The notes under the pieces: generated by a model
Told to the model about the DNA's origin: nothing
The model's database searches: none
The model's input: the letters and a program-made list of their open reading frames with translations, nothing else
DNA from: Cyanobacteria bacterium OH_CDB_20
Lineage (GTDB): Bacteria; Cyanobacteriota; Vampirovibrionia; Gastranaerophilales; Gastranaerophilaceae
Direction: 5' to 3'
Assembly (NCBI GenBank): GCA_023415935.1
Contig: JAEZIX010000086.1
Coordinates: 1 to 39,390, forward strand
Length of the DNA stretch: 39,390 nt
Shown here: piece after piece, positions 1-7,758 of the stretch
How the letters are laid out: the number at the start of each line of letters is the position of its first letter
Numbering within the stretch: position 1 is the first letter of the stretch
Program-made: the position numbers and the translations under genes

Positions 1-135
1 AAATCTCTTGCAGGTCAAGCATATCTTAATGTTGCAAAGAGAATTAAAGGGGAAGATATTCCTTTCTTAGATATAGACGAACCAAGAACTTTCATTGATA
101 AAATTAAAAAGTTCTTTGCCGGATTGAAAAGGTAA
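1..135 (+). CDS. minD: Septum-site-determining ATPase MinD, C-terminal end only
   Basis: The window opens inside an open frame (frame 1) that stops with TAA at 133-135. Its last residues, ending FIDKIKKFFAGLKR, form a basic amphipathic helix typical of the MinD membrane-targeting sequence. MinD is the membrane-cycling ATPase that recruits MinC to block division away from midcell. Only about 44 codons are present, so the ATPase motifs lie outside the window. The call rests on this tail and on minE starting 12 nt downstream behind a strong AGGAGG-type ribosome site, the usual minD-minE order. Confidence 0.85.
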   Translation, partial: KSLAGQAYLNVAKRIKGEDIPFLDIDEPRTFIDKIKKFFAGLKR

Positions 136-147
136 GGAGGGGTAACA

Positions 148-675
148 ATGAAAGATTTATTTGCAGGTTTATATAATAGAGTTATTACCTTTTTCCAGCA
201 GGAGAAAACTGAAAACACTAGAGAAATAGCATCAAACAGGCTTAAACTTGTTCTTATGCATGATAGGACCAAGTTAGATCCGCTTACTATGGACAGGATG
301 AAACAAGATTTGGTTGAAGTATTCTCTAAATACGTTGTAATTGATGATGAGGCTGTTGATTTGAGTCTAGCAGGCGAAGGAGATTCTGTATTCTTGATGC
401 TGAATATTCCTGTTGTTCGAGCTAAAACAGAAGAAGAGCTGGCTGAAGTTCATAAAGAAATTGATGCAAAAAATGCTGAAAAAGAAGACGAAGAAGATGA
501 CGAGGACGACGAAGAAGAAATAGAAGAATCATCAGAAGAAAATTCAGAAGAAGATTCAGAAGAAGATTCAGAAGAGGATAATGACTCTGAAGATGAAAAT
601 CAAGGAGATGATGATTTTGAAGAACCCGAAGTCGGAGATGTTCTTGAATCTGAAGACGAAGAAGAAAAAGAATAA
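148..675 (+). CDS. minE: Cell division topological specificity factor MinE with long acidic C-terminal extension
   Basis: 175 residues. The first ~95 are a normal MinE: an N-terminal membrane/MinD-binding helix (MKDLFAGLYNRVITFF), then the anti-MinCD segment (ASNRLKLVLMHDRT) and the dimerisation domain (TMDRMKQDLVEVFSKYVVID). MinE stimulates the MinD ATPase and drives Min oscillation. The ATG follows an AGGAGGGG ribosome site 12 nt after the minD stop, so the two are co-transcribed. What is odd is the last ~75 residues, almost entirely Glu, Asp and Ser with EEDS-type repeats. Typical MinE proteins are 80-110 residues and lack such a tail. The frame is unbroken and ends just before a terminator, so the tail appears genuine. 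Confidence 0.93.
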   Translation: MKDLFAGLYNRVITFFQQEKTENTREIASNRLKLVLMHDRTKLDPLTMDRMKQDLVEVFSKYVVIDDEAVDLSLAGEGDSVFLMLNIPVVRAKTEEELAEVHKEIDAKNAEKEDEEDDEDDEEEIEESSEENSEEDSEEDSEEDNDSEDENQGDDDFEEPEVGDVLESEDEEEKE

Positions 676-683
676 TAAATTTT

Positions 684-711
684 AAAAAAGGAGCATTATT
701 GCTCCTTTTTT
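684..711. terminator. Bidirectional intrinsic terminator between minE and the hydrogenase-like gene
   Basis: A GGAGC/GCTCC stem (690-694 with 701-705) has a 6-nt loop and is flanked by A-runs on the left and T-runs on the right. It can therefore end the rightward minE transcript and the leftward transcript of the convergent gene that stops at 736. Confidence 0.85.
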
Positions 712-735
712 ATTTCTATGATTTAGTTGGAATCT

Positions 736-2412
736 CTACCTTTTATCATCTTCAGAAAGGAATGTTTTAATTCTAGCTTCAAACTGGTTTGTTGCTCCAT
801 TTAAAATCTTTTGCAAATCTTCTAAAGATAAATAAATTTTGTTTGCTTCATACTTAGATTTTTCTGCAAGTGATTTTACTTCTTTTGCAACAATATCAAA
901 TCCAGCACCTAGGTCTCCGGCATGAGCCGCTTCAATAGATGCGTTTATTGATAGAATAGAAGTTTGGAAAGCTATATCTTCAATTGCTTTTACAATCGGG
1001 TTAAATTTAGCAAGTAGTTTTTCTGAATTGAACTCATTAAGTATTAGGCTCTGGAATTCAGTCATTGCTTCTCTTCTTTTTTCTGAATTCACTTCTAATT
1101 CTTTATGTTGATAATAGTGGCAGTTGTAGTGCTTGTTTAAGCCATTGTATATTGCAATAGCCATATCTTTACAGTTTCCGTAACCACAAGCAGAACAGTT
1201 TTTGTGGTCTTCTTCTGTATATTTGTGCATTGAGTGATATATTTTCTCTAATTCGCTATTTGGAACTTGTGTAACAAGTTTATTCCTTGAGCGGTCTGTA
1301 TAAGTTCTGTTATAGAGTCCTGGTTTCCATTTTTCTTCGATAGAGTCTTTAATTCTTTCTTGAATAATTTCATCTTTTTCTATTTCTGATATTCTTGAAG
1401 CATTTTGACCATTTAAGTACAATCTTTGCATTTGTTCTTTTCTTGCTTCGATTAAACCTTCTAACTGCCCCATTGATAAATCTTTGCAATCAGTTCCTGT
1501 TCCTCCATTGCATCCTTTTTCGCAATTCAAACAGTCAACAATTAATGGAGCATTGCCCAATGCAATATCTCTATTTAAATCATCTAAATATTCATAAATT
1601 GTATGAGGGCCTTCAATTTTTTTTATTTTCGAACGAATTCCATGGGCCCACCTATCTGCTGTTTCCATTAGTCCTCCAGGCGTAGAGAATAAAACTGCAC
1701 GCTCAGCAGGTGGGTTGTCATAATCAACTTTTTGATAGTGTTCAAGTGCTATCCCGTTATTTTTTAGATATTCTTTCAGGTTTATCATCGTAATGTTATA
1801 ATCGCCAAAGCCTGTTGCTTCAAATTCGCGCTTCTTAGCTATGCAAGGAGATATTACTGCGATTTTATGGTTTTTGTATTCAGGATAAAATTCTTTAATC
1901 ATTTTTATCGTGTGTAACATTGGACTATCTGCTGGAGCTAGGTATTCCAATAGCTCAGGCTTATACAATTCTATGTAAGATACAATTGCAGGGCACGGTT
2001 GAGCAATAACAGCTTTTGGATGATTTTTTTGAATATGATCCAAGTAGCTTTTAATTGTGAGTTCTGCTCCAAAACTGACATCAAAGTTAGCACTTATGCC
2101 TTGGTGTTTTAGCCATCCGTTCAGATTTAAATATGTTGAAGGAAAAGAAGCGGCAACTGCAGGAGCTATAATGGTTACCATTGGAACTCCTCTTTTTAAA
2201 TCCGCAAAAAATCTTTCGGTATCATCAACTATAGTTCTTGCCCCCCATGTGCAGGCTTTAAGACACTGTCCGCAACCGATACAAAGATCAGGATTGATAT
2301 TTACGTAATCTCCACTTCCGTCGTTGCAAAACTTGGAAGGGCAAGCCGTAATACAGGCGTGACAATTTTGACACTTTTCAGGGTCAATGTTAATAATTTT
2401 AGCTAAACTCAT
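736..2412 (-). CDS. [FeFe]-hydrogenase-like iron-sulfur sensor fused to a methyl-accepting chemotaxis signalling domain
   Basis: 558 residues. Domains in order: two [4Fe-4S] ferredoxin motifs (C14/17/20/24 and C44/47/50/54); an iron-hydrogenase large-subunit core (~80-330) with H-cluster-like cysteines in QPCPAIV, SPCIAKK and CLNCEKGCNGG; a further Fe-S motif (CSACGYGNC, ~405); and a C-terminal receptor hairpin (IAFQTSILSINASIEAAHAG, then DIVAKEVKSLAEKS) typical of MCP signalling domains. No membrane segment or signal peptide is seen, so it is cytosolic. Hydrogenase-MCP fusions of this type are regarded as H2 or redox sensors rather than bulk catalysts. The first H-cluster motif departs from the catalytic TSCxP form. 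A GGGAAAA ribosome site precedes the ATG. The gene is convergent with minE. hydE, a maturase, lies at 27280. Domain calls are firm; the ligand sensed is inferred. Confidence 0.88.
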   Translation of the reverse strand: MSLAKIINIDPEKCQNCHACITACPSKFCNDGSGDYVNINPDLCIGCGQCLKACTWGARTIVDDTERFFADLKRGVPMVTIIAPAVAASFPSTYLNLNGWLKHQGISANFDVSFGAELTIKSYLDHIQKNHPKAVIAQPCPAIVSYIELYKPELLEYLAPADSPMLHTIKMIKEFYPEYKNHKIAVISPCIAKKREFEATGFGDYNITMINLKEYLKNNGIALEHYQKVDYDNPPAERAVLFSTPGGLMETADRWAHGIRSKIKKIEGPHTIYEYLDDLNRDIALGNAPLIVDCLNCEKGCNGGTGTDCKDLSMGQLEGLIEARKEQMQRLYLNGQNASRISEIEKDEIIQERIKDSIEEKWKPGLYNRTYTDRSRNKLVTQVPNSELEKIYHSMHKYTEEDHKNCSACGYGNCKDMAIAIYNGLNKHYNCHYYQHKELEVNSEKRREAMTEFQSLILNEFNSEKLLAKFNPIVKAIEDIAFQTSILSINASIEAAHAGDLGAGFDIVAKEVKSLAEKSKYEANKIYLSLEDLQKILNGATNQFEARIKTFLSEDDKR

Positions 2413-2716
2413 AATTTTCCCTTAACACTATTCTTATATAAAACACAATAATATAGTATCATTTTTTTACTTTTAAGTCTATTTTAATTAGGGGGTTTCG
2501 GATAATTCTAAAATTGGCGAAAACCACTATTGAAGAAGGGATAAAGATGCTAGAACTGAAGTATTTGTGTCTGCTATAGCTTTTTTGTAAACTGATGTGC
2601 TCGAATGTCAGCTAAAGTTCTCTACAATATCATAATTATCGTTGCAGATAATTGCGGAGCGAGCCGGTACTTGATTTTTTATATTTAAGGGGTAAGATGT
2701 TAATATACGAAGTTAT
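2413..2716. other. Intergenic region between the hydrogenase-like gene and tRNA-fMet
   Basis: About 300 bases with no convincing gene. The left part is AT-rich and must hold the leftward promoter of the hydrogenase-like gene. The right end carries the tRNA promoter. Only frames of about 10 codons are present, with no good ribosome sites. Confidence 0.6.
2671..2698 (+). promoter_or_regulatory. Probable sigma70-type promoter of tRNA-fMet
   Basis: TTGATT (2671-2676) and TAAGAT (2693-2698) are separated by 16 bp. They lie about 20 bp upstream of the mature tRNA 5' end, which is a suitable spacing. Confidence 0.55.
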
Positions 2717-2793
<77 letters not shown>

Positions 2794-2799
2794 AGTAAT

Positions 2800-2837
2800 A
2801 ATGAGGTTTTTAGGTTTTACTAATTACCTCATTTTTT
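2800..2837 (+). terminator. Intrinsic terminator after tRNA-fMet
   Basis: AATGAGGT (2800-2807) pairs with ACCTCATT (2826-2833) around an 18-nt loop, and a T-run follows. Confidence 0.7.
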
Positions 2838-2983
2838 ATGTTTTGTGTAATATTTGTGTAGTCGAGTGTTTTTTAAGCTTGGTAAAACTGAGTTAAGACC
2901 AATTACTCTTCAAATTGTTGATTATCCACTTGGGCAGTTTTTCTTTATTAAACTAAATATTAAATAATTACATTGACTATTAA

Positions 2984-2992
2984 TGTTATAAT
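2984..2992 (+). promoter_or_regulatory. Extended -10 promoter of the OLD-like gene
   Basis: TGTTATAAT contains the extended -10 TG, one base, then a perfect TATAAT. Transcription would begin near 2999, inside the longer open frame that starts with TTG at 2973. This supports the ATG at 3036 as the true start. Confidence 0.6.
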
Positions 2993-3035
2993 CGCTTTTG
3001 TCAGATTTTCATTATTAAGCTTTGGGAGTGAGTTT

Positions 3036-4829
3036 ATGGGGATTAAAGAATTATATTTAGAAAATTTTAAAGGTTTTGAAAAATATAGAATTAAATTTAA
3101 AAAAGAAACAGTAATGGTTGGAAAAAATAATGCTGGTAAATCATCGATAATTGAAGCTTTAAGATTAGTTGCTTTAGTTACAAAAAGATTTAAAACAAAT
3201 GCTTATGTAACAACACCAGGATGGTTAAAGGAAATTTACAAAATTAGTTTAGGGGCTAAAGTAAAAGGAATTGAGCCAAATATAAAAGGCTTAATCAAAA
3301 ATTATGAGACAATCTTCTTTTACTATCAAGATGAAAAACAGCCAGCCTACATAAAAGCAAGACTCGATGATAATTTTACTGTTGAAATTTATATCGGGAA
3401 AGATGAGAAAATTTATGCAATTATCCATGATAAAAAAGGTAATAATATTAACAATAAATCAATGGCTATAAATCTACCTATTGATAATATAAATATTTTG
3501 CCGCAAATAGGCCAATTAGCCTCTACTGAGTTCATTTTAAATGAAGAATATGTTAAAAGAGTAGAAATGCTACCTGTAACTTCTTTGCATTTTAGAAATC
3601 AACTAAGAAATAATATCGAAATGTTTCCTCAATTTAAAAAATATATGGAAGAGTATTTAGAAGATTTTGAAATTGACGAATTGATTGGGCATAAAGGAAT
3701 TCCAGATTTAGATAAATTAGGTCTTATTGTTAAGTGTGAAAAGTTTCCTGCAGAAATTGGCATAATGGGACACGGGTTTCAAATGTGGGCACAAATCATT
3801 TGGTTTTTAGTCAAATCGCAAAACTCAGACACAATAATTCTTGATGAGCCAGATGTATATTTACATGCGGATTTACAAAGAAAACTATATAAGTTAATTT
3901 CTAACTTAGGTAAGCAATTAATAATAACAACGCATTCAGCTGAAATAATTTCTGCCGTAAAATCGACAAATATACTTATCGTAAATAAAAAGCTCAATAG
4001 TTCTGAATTTATTTCCGATATATCTGAAATAAAGCATATTTTGATATCTTTGGGTAGTACTCATAATATGGAAATTACCAAGTTAGCATCTTCTAATAAA
4101 TGTTTATTCATCGAAGGTAATGATAATGAGATATTAAATTTATTTTACAAAAAACTATTCCCTACGGATCTCTATGATTTAAGAGATATTCCACAAATGC
4201 CAACAGGTGGTTGGGGAGGATGGCAAAGAGTAGTTGGCGTTGCACAATTCCTTAAAGAACATTATACAAATTGCATAACATCATATTGTTTATTTGATAG
4301 TGATTTTCATCAAGATGCTGAAATCTCAAAAAGGCTAGATTCTGCAAGAGAAGAAAAAGTTCAACTGTATATTTGGAATCAAAAAGAAATTGAAAATTAT
4401 TTAATTGTGCCTAATGTCTTTTATAAACTTTGTATTAAGAAAAACATTCAAATTACAAAGGAACAAGTTGAGAAAAAAATAGAGGCGATTATTGACAAAA
4501 GTAAAGACACATTAGAAATTAAATATACTCAATCAATATGCGAAGCTACCACTGGTGTAAAGGATATAGGAAAGGCTATGGAAAAAGCAAAAGAATACGT
4601 AAATAAGCATTGGAATAGCCTAGAAAATAAAATAGCCCTTTCGTCGGGGAAGAAGATTCTCTCTGAAATAAAGAATTGGCTACAAAAAGACTATAAAATA
4701 TGTATGCAAAATCAAGAGCTATTTGATTATATTGAAATAGAAGACATTGATAAAGAGATAATGACAGTATTAACATGTATAAAAGAAAATCAACCTTTTC
4801 CTAGTTTTGTTGACGTCTTTACATTATAA
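3036..4829 (+). CDS. OLD/PARIS-like ATPase with C-terminal TOPRIM (DUF4435-like) nuclease domain
   Basis: 597 residues from the ATG at 3036, which has GGGAG 8 nt upstream; the frame extends to a TTG at 2973 but that overlaps the promoter. The N-terminal ABC/SMC-type ATPase has Walker A GKNNAGKSS (~29-37), Walker B IILDEPDVYLH (~267-277) and an H-loop TTHSAE (~298). A TOPRIM-like domain follows, with FIEGNDNE (~358) and CLFDSDFHQD (~420). Then comes IENYLI (~452), a motif seen in DUF4435/AriB and OLD nucleases. Such proteins are anti-phage effectors that cleave DNA or RNA. No UvrD-type helicase (GajB) is adjacent. Its neighbour is the DUF4145-like membrane protein at 4969. The gene is richer in A than its flanks and sits just after a tRNA, consistent with horizontal acquisition. 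Domain calls are strong; the defence role is inferred. Confidence 0.85.
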   Translation: MGIKELYLENFKGFEKYRIKFKKETVMVGKNNAGKSSIIEALRLVALVTKRFKTNAYVTTPGWLKEIYKISLGAKVKGIEPNIKGLIKNYETIFFYYQDEKQPAYIKARLDDNFTVEIYIGKDEKIYAIIHDKKGNNINNKSMAINLPIDNINILPQIGQLASTEFILNEEYVKRVEMLPVTSLHFRNQLRNNIEMFPQFKKYMEEYLEDFEIDELIGHKGIPDLDKLGLIVKCEKFPAEIGIMGHGFQMWAQIIWFLVKSQNSDTIILDEPDVYLHADLQRKLYKLISNLGKQLIITTHSAEIISAVKSTNILIVNKKLNSSEFISDISEIKHILISLGSTHNMEITKLASSNKCLFIEGNDNEILNLFYKKLFPTDLYDLRDIPQMPTGGWGGWQRVVGVAQFLKEHYTNCITSYCLFDSDFHQDAEISKRLDSAREEKVQLYIWNQKEIENYLIVPNVFYKLCIKKNIQITKEQVEKKIEAIIDKSKDTLEIKYTQSICEATTGVKDIGKAMEKAKEYVNKHWNSLENKIALSSGKKILSEIKNWLQKDYKICMQNQELFDYIEIEDIDKEIMTVLTCIKENQPFPSFVDVFTL

Positions 4830-4854
4830 ATTTAATTAGATAATATATTTTAAT

Positions 4855-4980
4855 TCAACAATTTTTTATTTTTTCTGCATAGTTTGATAATGCCTCCACT
4901 GCATCAAATCGTGAGAAAGTAAATTGAATGTTTGATTTTTTGCCAAATTTATTTGCTATATTAAAAACATGAGCAATTTT
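4855..4980 (-). pseudogene. Possible gene remnant, C-terminal ~41 codons without a start
   Basis: The minus strand has an open frame after a TAA that contains no ATG and ends NYAEKIKNC then TGA. It has the look of a protein C-terminus and includes FDAVEA. A second minus-strand frame ending at 5627 carries LDAVEA on a 14/16 identical DNA segment, so both may derive from one lost gene. It overlaps the start of the DUF4145-like gene. The call is weak because the frame is short and AT-rich. Confidence 0.25.
4954..4962 (+). promoter_or_regulatory. Extended -10 promoter giving a probably leaderless mRNA
   Basis: TGCTATATT (TG at 4954, TATATT at 4957-4962) ends exactly 6 nt before the ATG at 4969. 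A start site 7 nt downstream of the -10 would coincide with the A of the ATG. There is no ribosome site between them. Confidence 0.5.
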
Positions 4981-5643
4981 TTATTCCTTAAAAAAAATAA
5001 TGAAAATTTATTCAATATAATTTCTGAAGCTGAAAAACTTTTTAGAGACGAATATTTTGAACAAACAATGATTCAAACAAGACGTTTTGCTGAAAATATA
5101 TGCAAAGAGTTATTACAAGACAAAGTATTGCCAGATGAAACATTTGATTCGATGATTAACAGAATTAAAGACAAGTCATTTGGTAATACGAGAATGCAAG
5201 AACTTTCTGATGACTTATATTTCTTGAAAAGACAAGGTAATAATTCAGCACACTCTTCAGTAGCAGTAAAAAATGGCAAAGTCGCACTCGAATGTTTAGA
5301 AAGAGCTTTTGAAATAGCCATATTTTATTCTAATATCAGGTATGGATACAACAAGAAGCTGGATAAGGAAGTCTTTAGTGAAGAACTTTTAATGACAGGT
5401 AAAAAGACGGGTAAAAAGTCTTCGCCGATATCTTTAACAGAAAAATATTCAAATGAATTAAAAAAATCCCGTACAAAATCTTCAGTCATAAAAAGCACTA
5501 AGCCTAACAAACCGAAAAAGACAGCAAAAAAACGAAAATCAAAAAATAAAAGCAAAAGGAAAACTTTTAAGATTATTCTTTTTACCATCCTTTTTATAAT
5601 ATTAATCACTTACGGATATTTGTATTTTATTGGAATAATTTAA
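4969..5643 (+). CDS. DUF4145-like (HEPN-type) protein with lysine-rich linker and C-terminal membrane anchor
   Basis: 224 residues. Residues ~15-125 are helical and resemble DUF4145: FEQTMIQTRRFAENICKELL, then LKRQGNNSAH, the family's conserved R..GN.xxH element. DUF4145 domains occur in restriction and other defence proteins and are related to HEPN folds. Residues ~140-200 are a Lys/Ser-rich linker. Residues ~202-222 form one hydrophobic helix (IILFTILFIILITYGYLYF), placing the domain on the cytosolic face of the membrane. It lies 139 bp after the ATPase-TOPRIM gene on the same strand, with its own extended -10 box. A two-gene defence module is inferred. No catalytic RxxxxH motif could be confirmed by eye. 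Confidence 0.65.
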   Translation: MSNFLFLKKNNENLFNIISEAEKLFRDEYFEQTMIQTRRFAENICKELLQDKVLPDETFDSMINRIKDKSFGNTRMQELSDDLYFLKRQGNNSAHSSVAVKNGKVALECLERAFEIAIFYSNIRYGYNKKLDKEVFSEELLMTGKKTGKKSSPISLTEKYSNELKKSRTKSSVIKSTKPNKPKKTAKKRKSKNKSKRKTFKIILFTILFIILITYGYLYFIGII

Positions 5644-5776
5644 AAGCCTCAACAGCATCAAGGCTTTTGAAGCAAAGTAATTATGTTAAATAAATAAAAT
5701 ATCTCAGGCTTATCAATATTGGTTGGTTTTGTAAAAATATATTCTTTAACTTAGCAAATTTTTCTGATTTCAGGTT

Positions 5777-5782
5777 TATAAT
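5777..5782 (+). promoter_or_regulatory. Possible -10 box for the 5814 gene
   Basis: A perfect TATAAT lies 31 nt before the ATG. No convincing -35 element stands 17 bp upstream. Confidence 0.3.
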
Positions 5783-5813
5783 AAACACATATTATTTTAA
5801 GAGAATATTAGAG

Positions 5814-6401
5814 ATGATTACTATTGCTCCTGTTAACTTTAACAGATATAAAACTAACCCTAAAGCTCGTAATTCGGCTGCTGTTTCGAGCAAAGGCTTA
5901 TTTGGTCCTAAGTCTGATTATACTGAGTCCTTTAGTATTAATGCAATTCCTGCAAGAGATGTTCTAAATACTAAACCGTTTGATTATGAAAACGCAGAAA
6001 TAATGGCTGTTTTTAATAGCTTAAAACCAACGCTTATAGCAACTACCGTTACGAGAGAGAACCCCCTTTGCTATTGGAATTCAGATGAACCCGTTAAGAA
6101 AAAAACTATTAGAAAAATCAAATCAGAAGTCCCTAAAAATATGAAAGATGTTGTTGACTCTTTAACAAGATATTCTTACGAAGAAATGATAATTAAATGC
6201 GGAATTAAAGACTTACGAAGATTTGTGAACAAGGGTACTGTTTCAAAAGAACAGGCAATTAATCTTTTATTAGATGTTATGAATTGTGATGAAATCCGCC
6301 AAGCACCAGGCCATAAAGCTATTTTTTACGGATTCGAAAATATGATGAGAGAGTTTCCCGGATACATAGGTCTTTATAAAGAGCTAATAGAAAATAACTA
6401 G
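5814..6401 (+). CDS. Hypothetical protein, lineage-specific
   Basis: 195 residues, soluble, no signal peptide or membrane segment. I do not recognise the family. The N-terminus (MITIAPVNFNRYKTN) carries a variant of the short F-centred motif found in eight other proteins here. The first ~110 residues look poorly ordered and the last ~80 helical (VVDSLTRYSYEEMIIKCGI and onward). A TTAGAG ribosome site precedes the ATG. Its TAG stop shares a CTAG palindrome with the stop of the convergent gene at 6398. Confidence 0.7.
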   Translation: MITIAPVNFNRYKTNPKARNSAAVSSKGLFGPKSDYTESFSINAIPARDVLNTKPFDYENAEIMAVFNSLKPTLIATTVTRENPLCYWNSDEPVKKKTIRKIKSEVPKNMKDVVDSLTRYSYEEMIIKCGIKDLRRFVNKGTVSKEQAINLLLDVMNCDEIRQAPGHKAIFYGFENMMREFPGYIGLYKELIENN

Positions 6402-7414
6402 CTATTTTTCTCGAGTTTAAAACTTATTGACTTTGCTATTTTACTTCCTACGTAATAGCCTACACCTAATGCCATAATCGGAGCGCCGGGCATTCCTGGA
6501 GGTAAAAATACTGCTGTTGCTGCACTGAATAATGCGCCGCAAGCTGCACCGCAAACTACATTGAGCGCAGAATTTGCTGTTTGTTTTAATTTATTTTGTT
6601 TTCTAGCTTTGAATATATTCGGCAACTCTAATAACCCTGCAACCATCAAGCTTAACACAGGCATTCTGTATAATGTTAGGATAATTGTTCGTTTTAATTT
6701 CGGACAGCTATCGCTAAAAACTATACAATTACGCACAAGATTTTCTTCTTTTCCTATAAAATGTTTTATTGTTTTTGTATATGTATTAGCTTCAACATCT
6801 TGTTTTAAAATCTTTTTTACCGTATCGCCAAAATTTGCATGTCCTAAAGTAGTGTCAGATTTAATAATCTTCTTTAAAAAATTGAATTTTTGAGCCAATT
6901 CTTCAATTGTTGTCCCAACGCAGAATCCGTATCTTGCATATCCGTTCTTTGGAGTGTTTACATCAACCCTTTTTATAATCGATAGTAAATCTCTTACATC
7001 TTCCTTGGCGTTGATTGCGGCAACTGCTGTTAAACCTACCGCTTTTACAGGATTTTCGTCTTCTTTGTTGTTTTTTATATTTATAAGCCTTCTCATCATC
7101 GGTATTGGGCTTGTTATTGCGTTTAAGAATTCCCTTTTTACTGCTTCTTTTTGCTTGTGCTCAACTACATTTTTTAAGTACGGAAGCATTCTGTCTTTGT
7201 CATCACTTTGTTTGCTTTTAAAAACAGCAAAGGTATTTTCACAGCTCGTTTTTACAGAATACAAATCTTTTTTTATACTACTAGGGAGTGCAACTCTTTC
7301 TTCTGTTCTTCTGTCTTTTCCTGAACGCCTATCTTGCGCAACAGGAACTGACTGCTGTCTTCTGTCAGCAGTTACCTGATACTGGGGATAGAGTCTGTAG
7401 AAATTACTTACCAC
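6398..7414 (-). CDS. Hypothetical protein with C-terminal Gly/Ala-rich membrane segments
   Basis: 338 residues from a GTG (7412-7414) preceded by AGGAAG 5 nt upstream. Family not recognised. The N-terminus is basic and low-complexity, with QDRRSGKDRR. The middle is helical. The last ~55 residues contain two hydrophobic Gly/Ala-rich stretches (NVVCGAACGALFSAATAVFL and IMALGVGYYVGSKIA) resembling membrane hairpins of the glycine-zipper type. The 4-nt CTAG overlap with the convergent gene means both stops use the same palindrome. Confidence 0.65.
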   Translation of the reverse strand: MVSNFYRLYPQYQVTADRRQQSVPVAQDRRSGKDRRTEERVALPSSIKKDLYSVKTSCENTFAVFKSKQSDDKDRMLPYLKNVVEHKQKEAVKREFLNAITSPIPMMRRLINIKNNKEDENPVKAVGLTAVAAINAKEDVRDLLSIIKRVDVNTPKNGYARYGFCVGTTIEELAQKFNFLKKIIKSDTTLGHANFGDTVKKILKQDVEANTYTKTIKHFIGKEENLVRNCIVFSDSCPKLKRTIILTLYRMPVLSLMVAGLLELPNIFKARKQNKLKQTANSALNVVCGAACGALFSAATAVFLPPGMPGAPIMALGVGYYVGSKIAKSISFKLEKNS

Positions 7415-7758
7415 AAGTTCTTCCTTGTTTTACACATAGGGTATAAAACAAAACAATACTCAAAATTGCTATAAGACATATCAATATCAGGACAAAAAAG
7501 ACAAAATGGTTGGGAATTTTAACAAAAGAAATATATGTATTACCCAACTGGCTAATCTTGTGTTAAATAAATATACAAACAATTTAAAACATCTTTCATA
7601 GTGATAAATTAATAATAACAGCATATACAACTGATTATAAAGGTATCAAAAACGATTTTAAATGATTACCCAGGTAGGCAATTATTTAAAACAACATAAC
7701 AAAAAAAATCATCTATGAGTTTAAAACGTTTGGATAGCTAGCTAAAGGAGAGTCAATA
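7415..7758. other. Intergenic region upstream of the AAA+ trio
   Basis: About 340 bases of AT-rich sequence between divergent genes. It must hold both promoters, but I cannot assign either with confidence. A 31-codon frame at 7506-7601 has no ribosome site. An AAAGGAG ribosome site for the first trio gene lies at its right end. Confidence 0.5.

Noticed and set aside
480..670. GAA/GAT-rich repetitive DNA
   Set aside because: It is the in-frame acidic tail of minE, with codon-level repeats, not a separate tandem repeat or CRISPR-like array.
1395..2308. Plus-strand open frames opposite the hydrogenase-like gene
   Set aside because: They are antisense shadows of a well-supported coding sequence and encode no recognisable domain.
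2973..3035. Upstream TTG start for the ATPase-TOPRIM gene
   Set aside because: It overlaps the extended -10 box and lacks a ribosome site, whereas the ATG at 3036 has GGGAG well placed and leads straight into the conserved ATPase strand.
5642..5670. Hairpin AAAAGCCT/AGGCTTTT as a terminator of the DUF4145 gene
   Set aside because: No T-run follows on the plus strand, so termination is doubtful. The stem may be incidental to the DAVEA fragment.
7506..7601. 31-codon plus-strand frame starting MVGNFNKRN
   Set aside because: No ribosome site or promoter could be assigned. The NFN resemblance to the F-motif is too short to support a gene.
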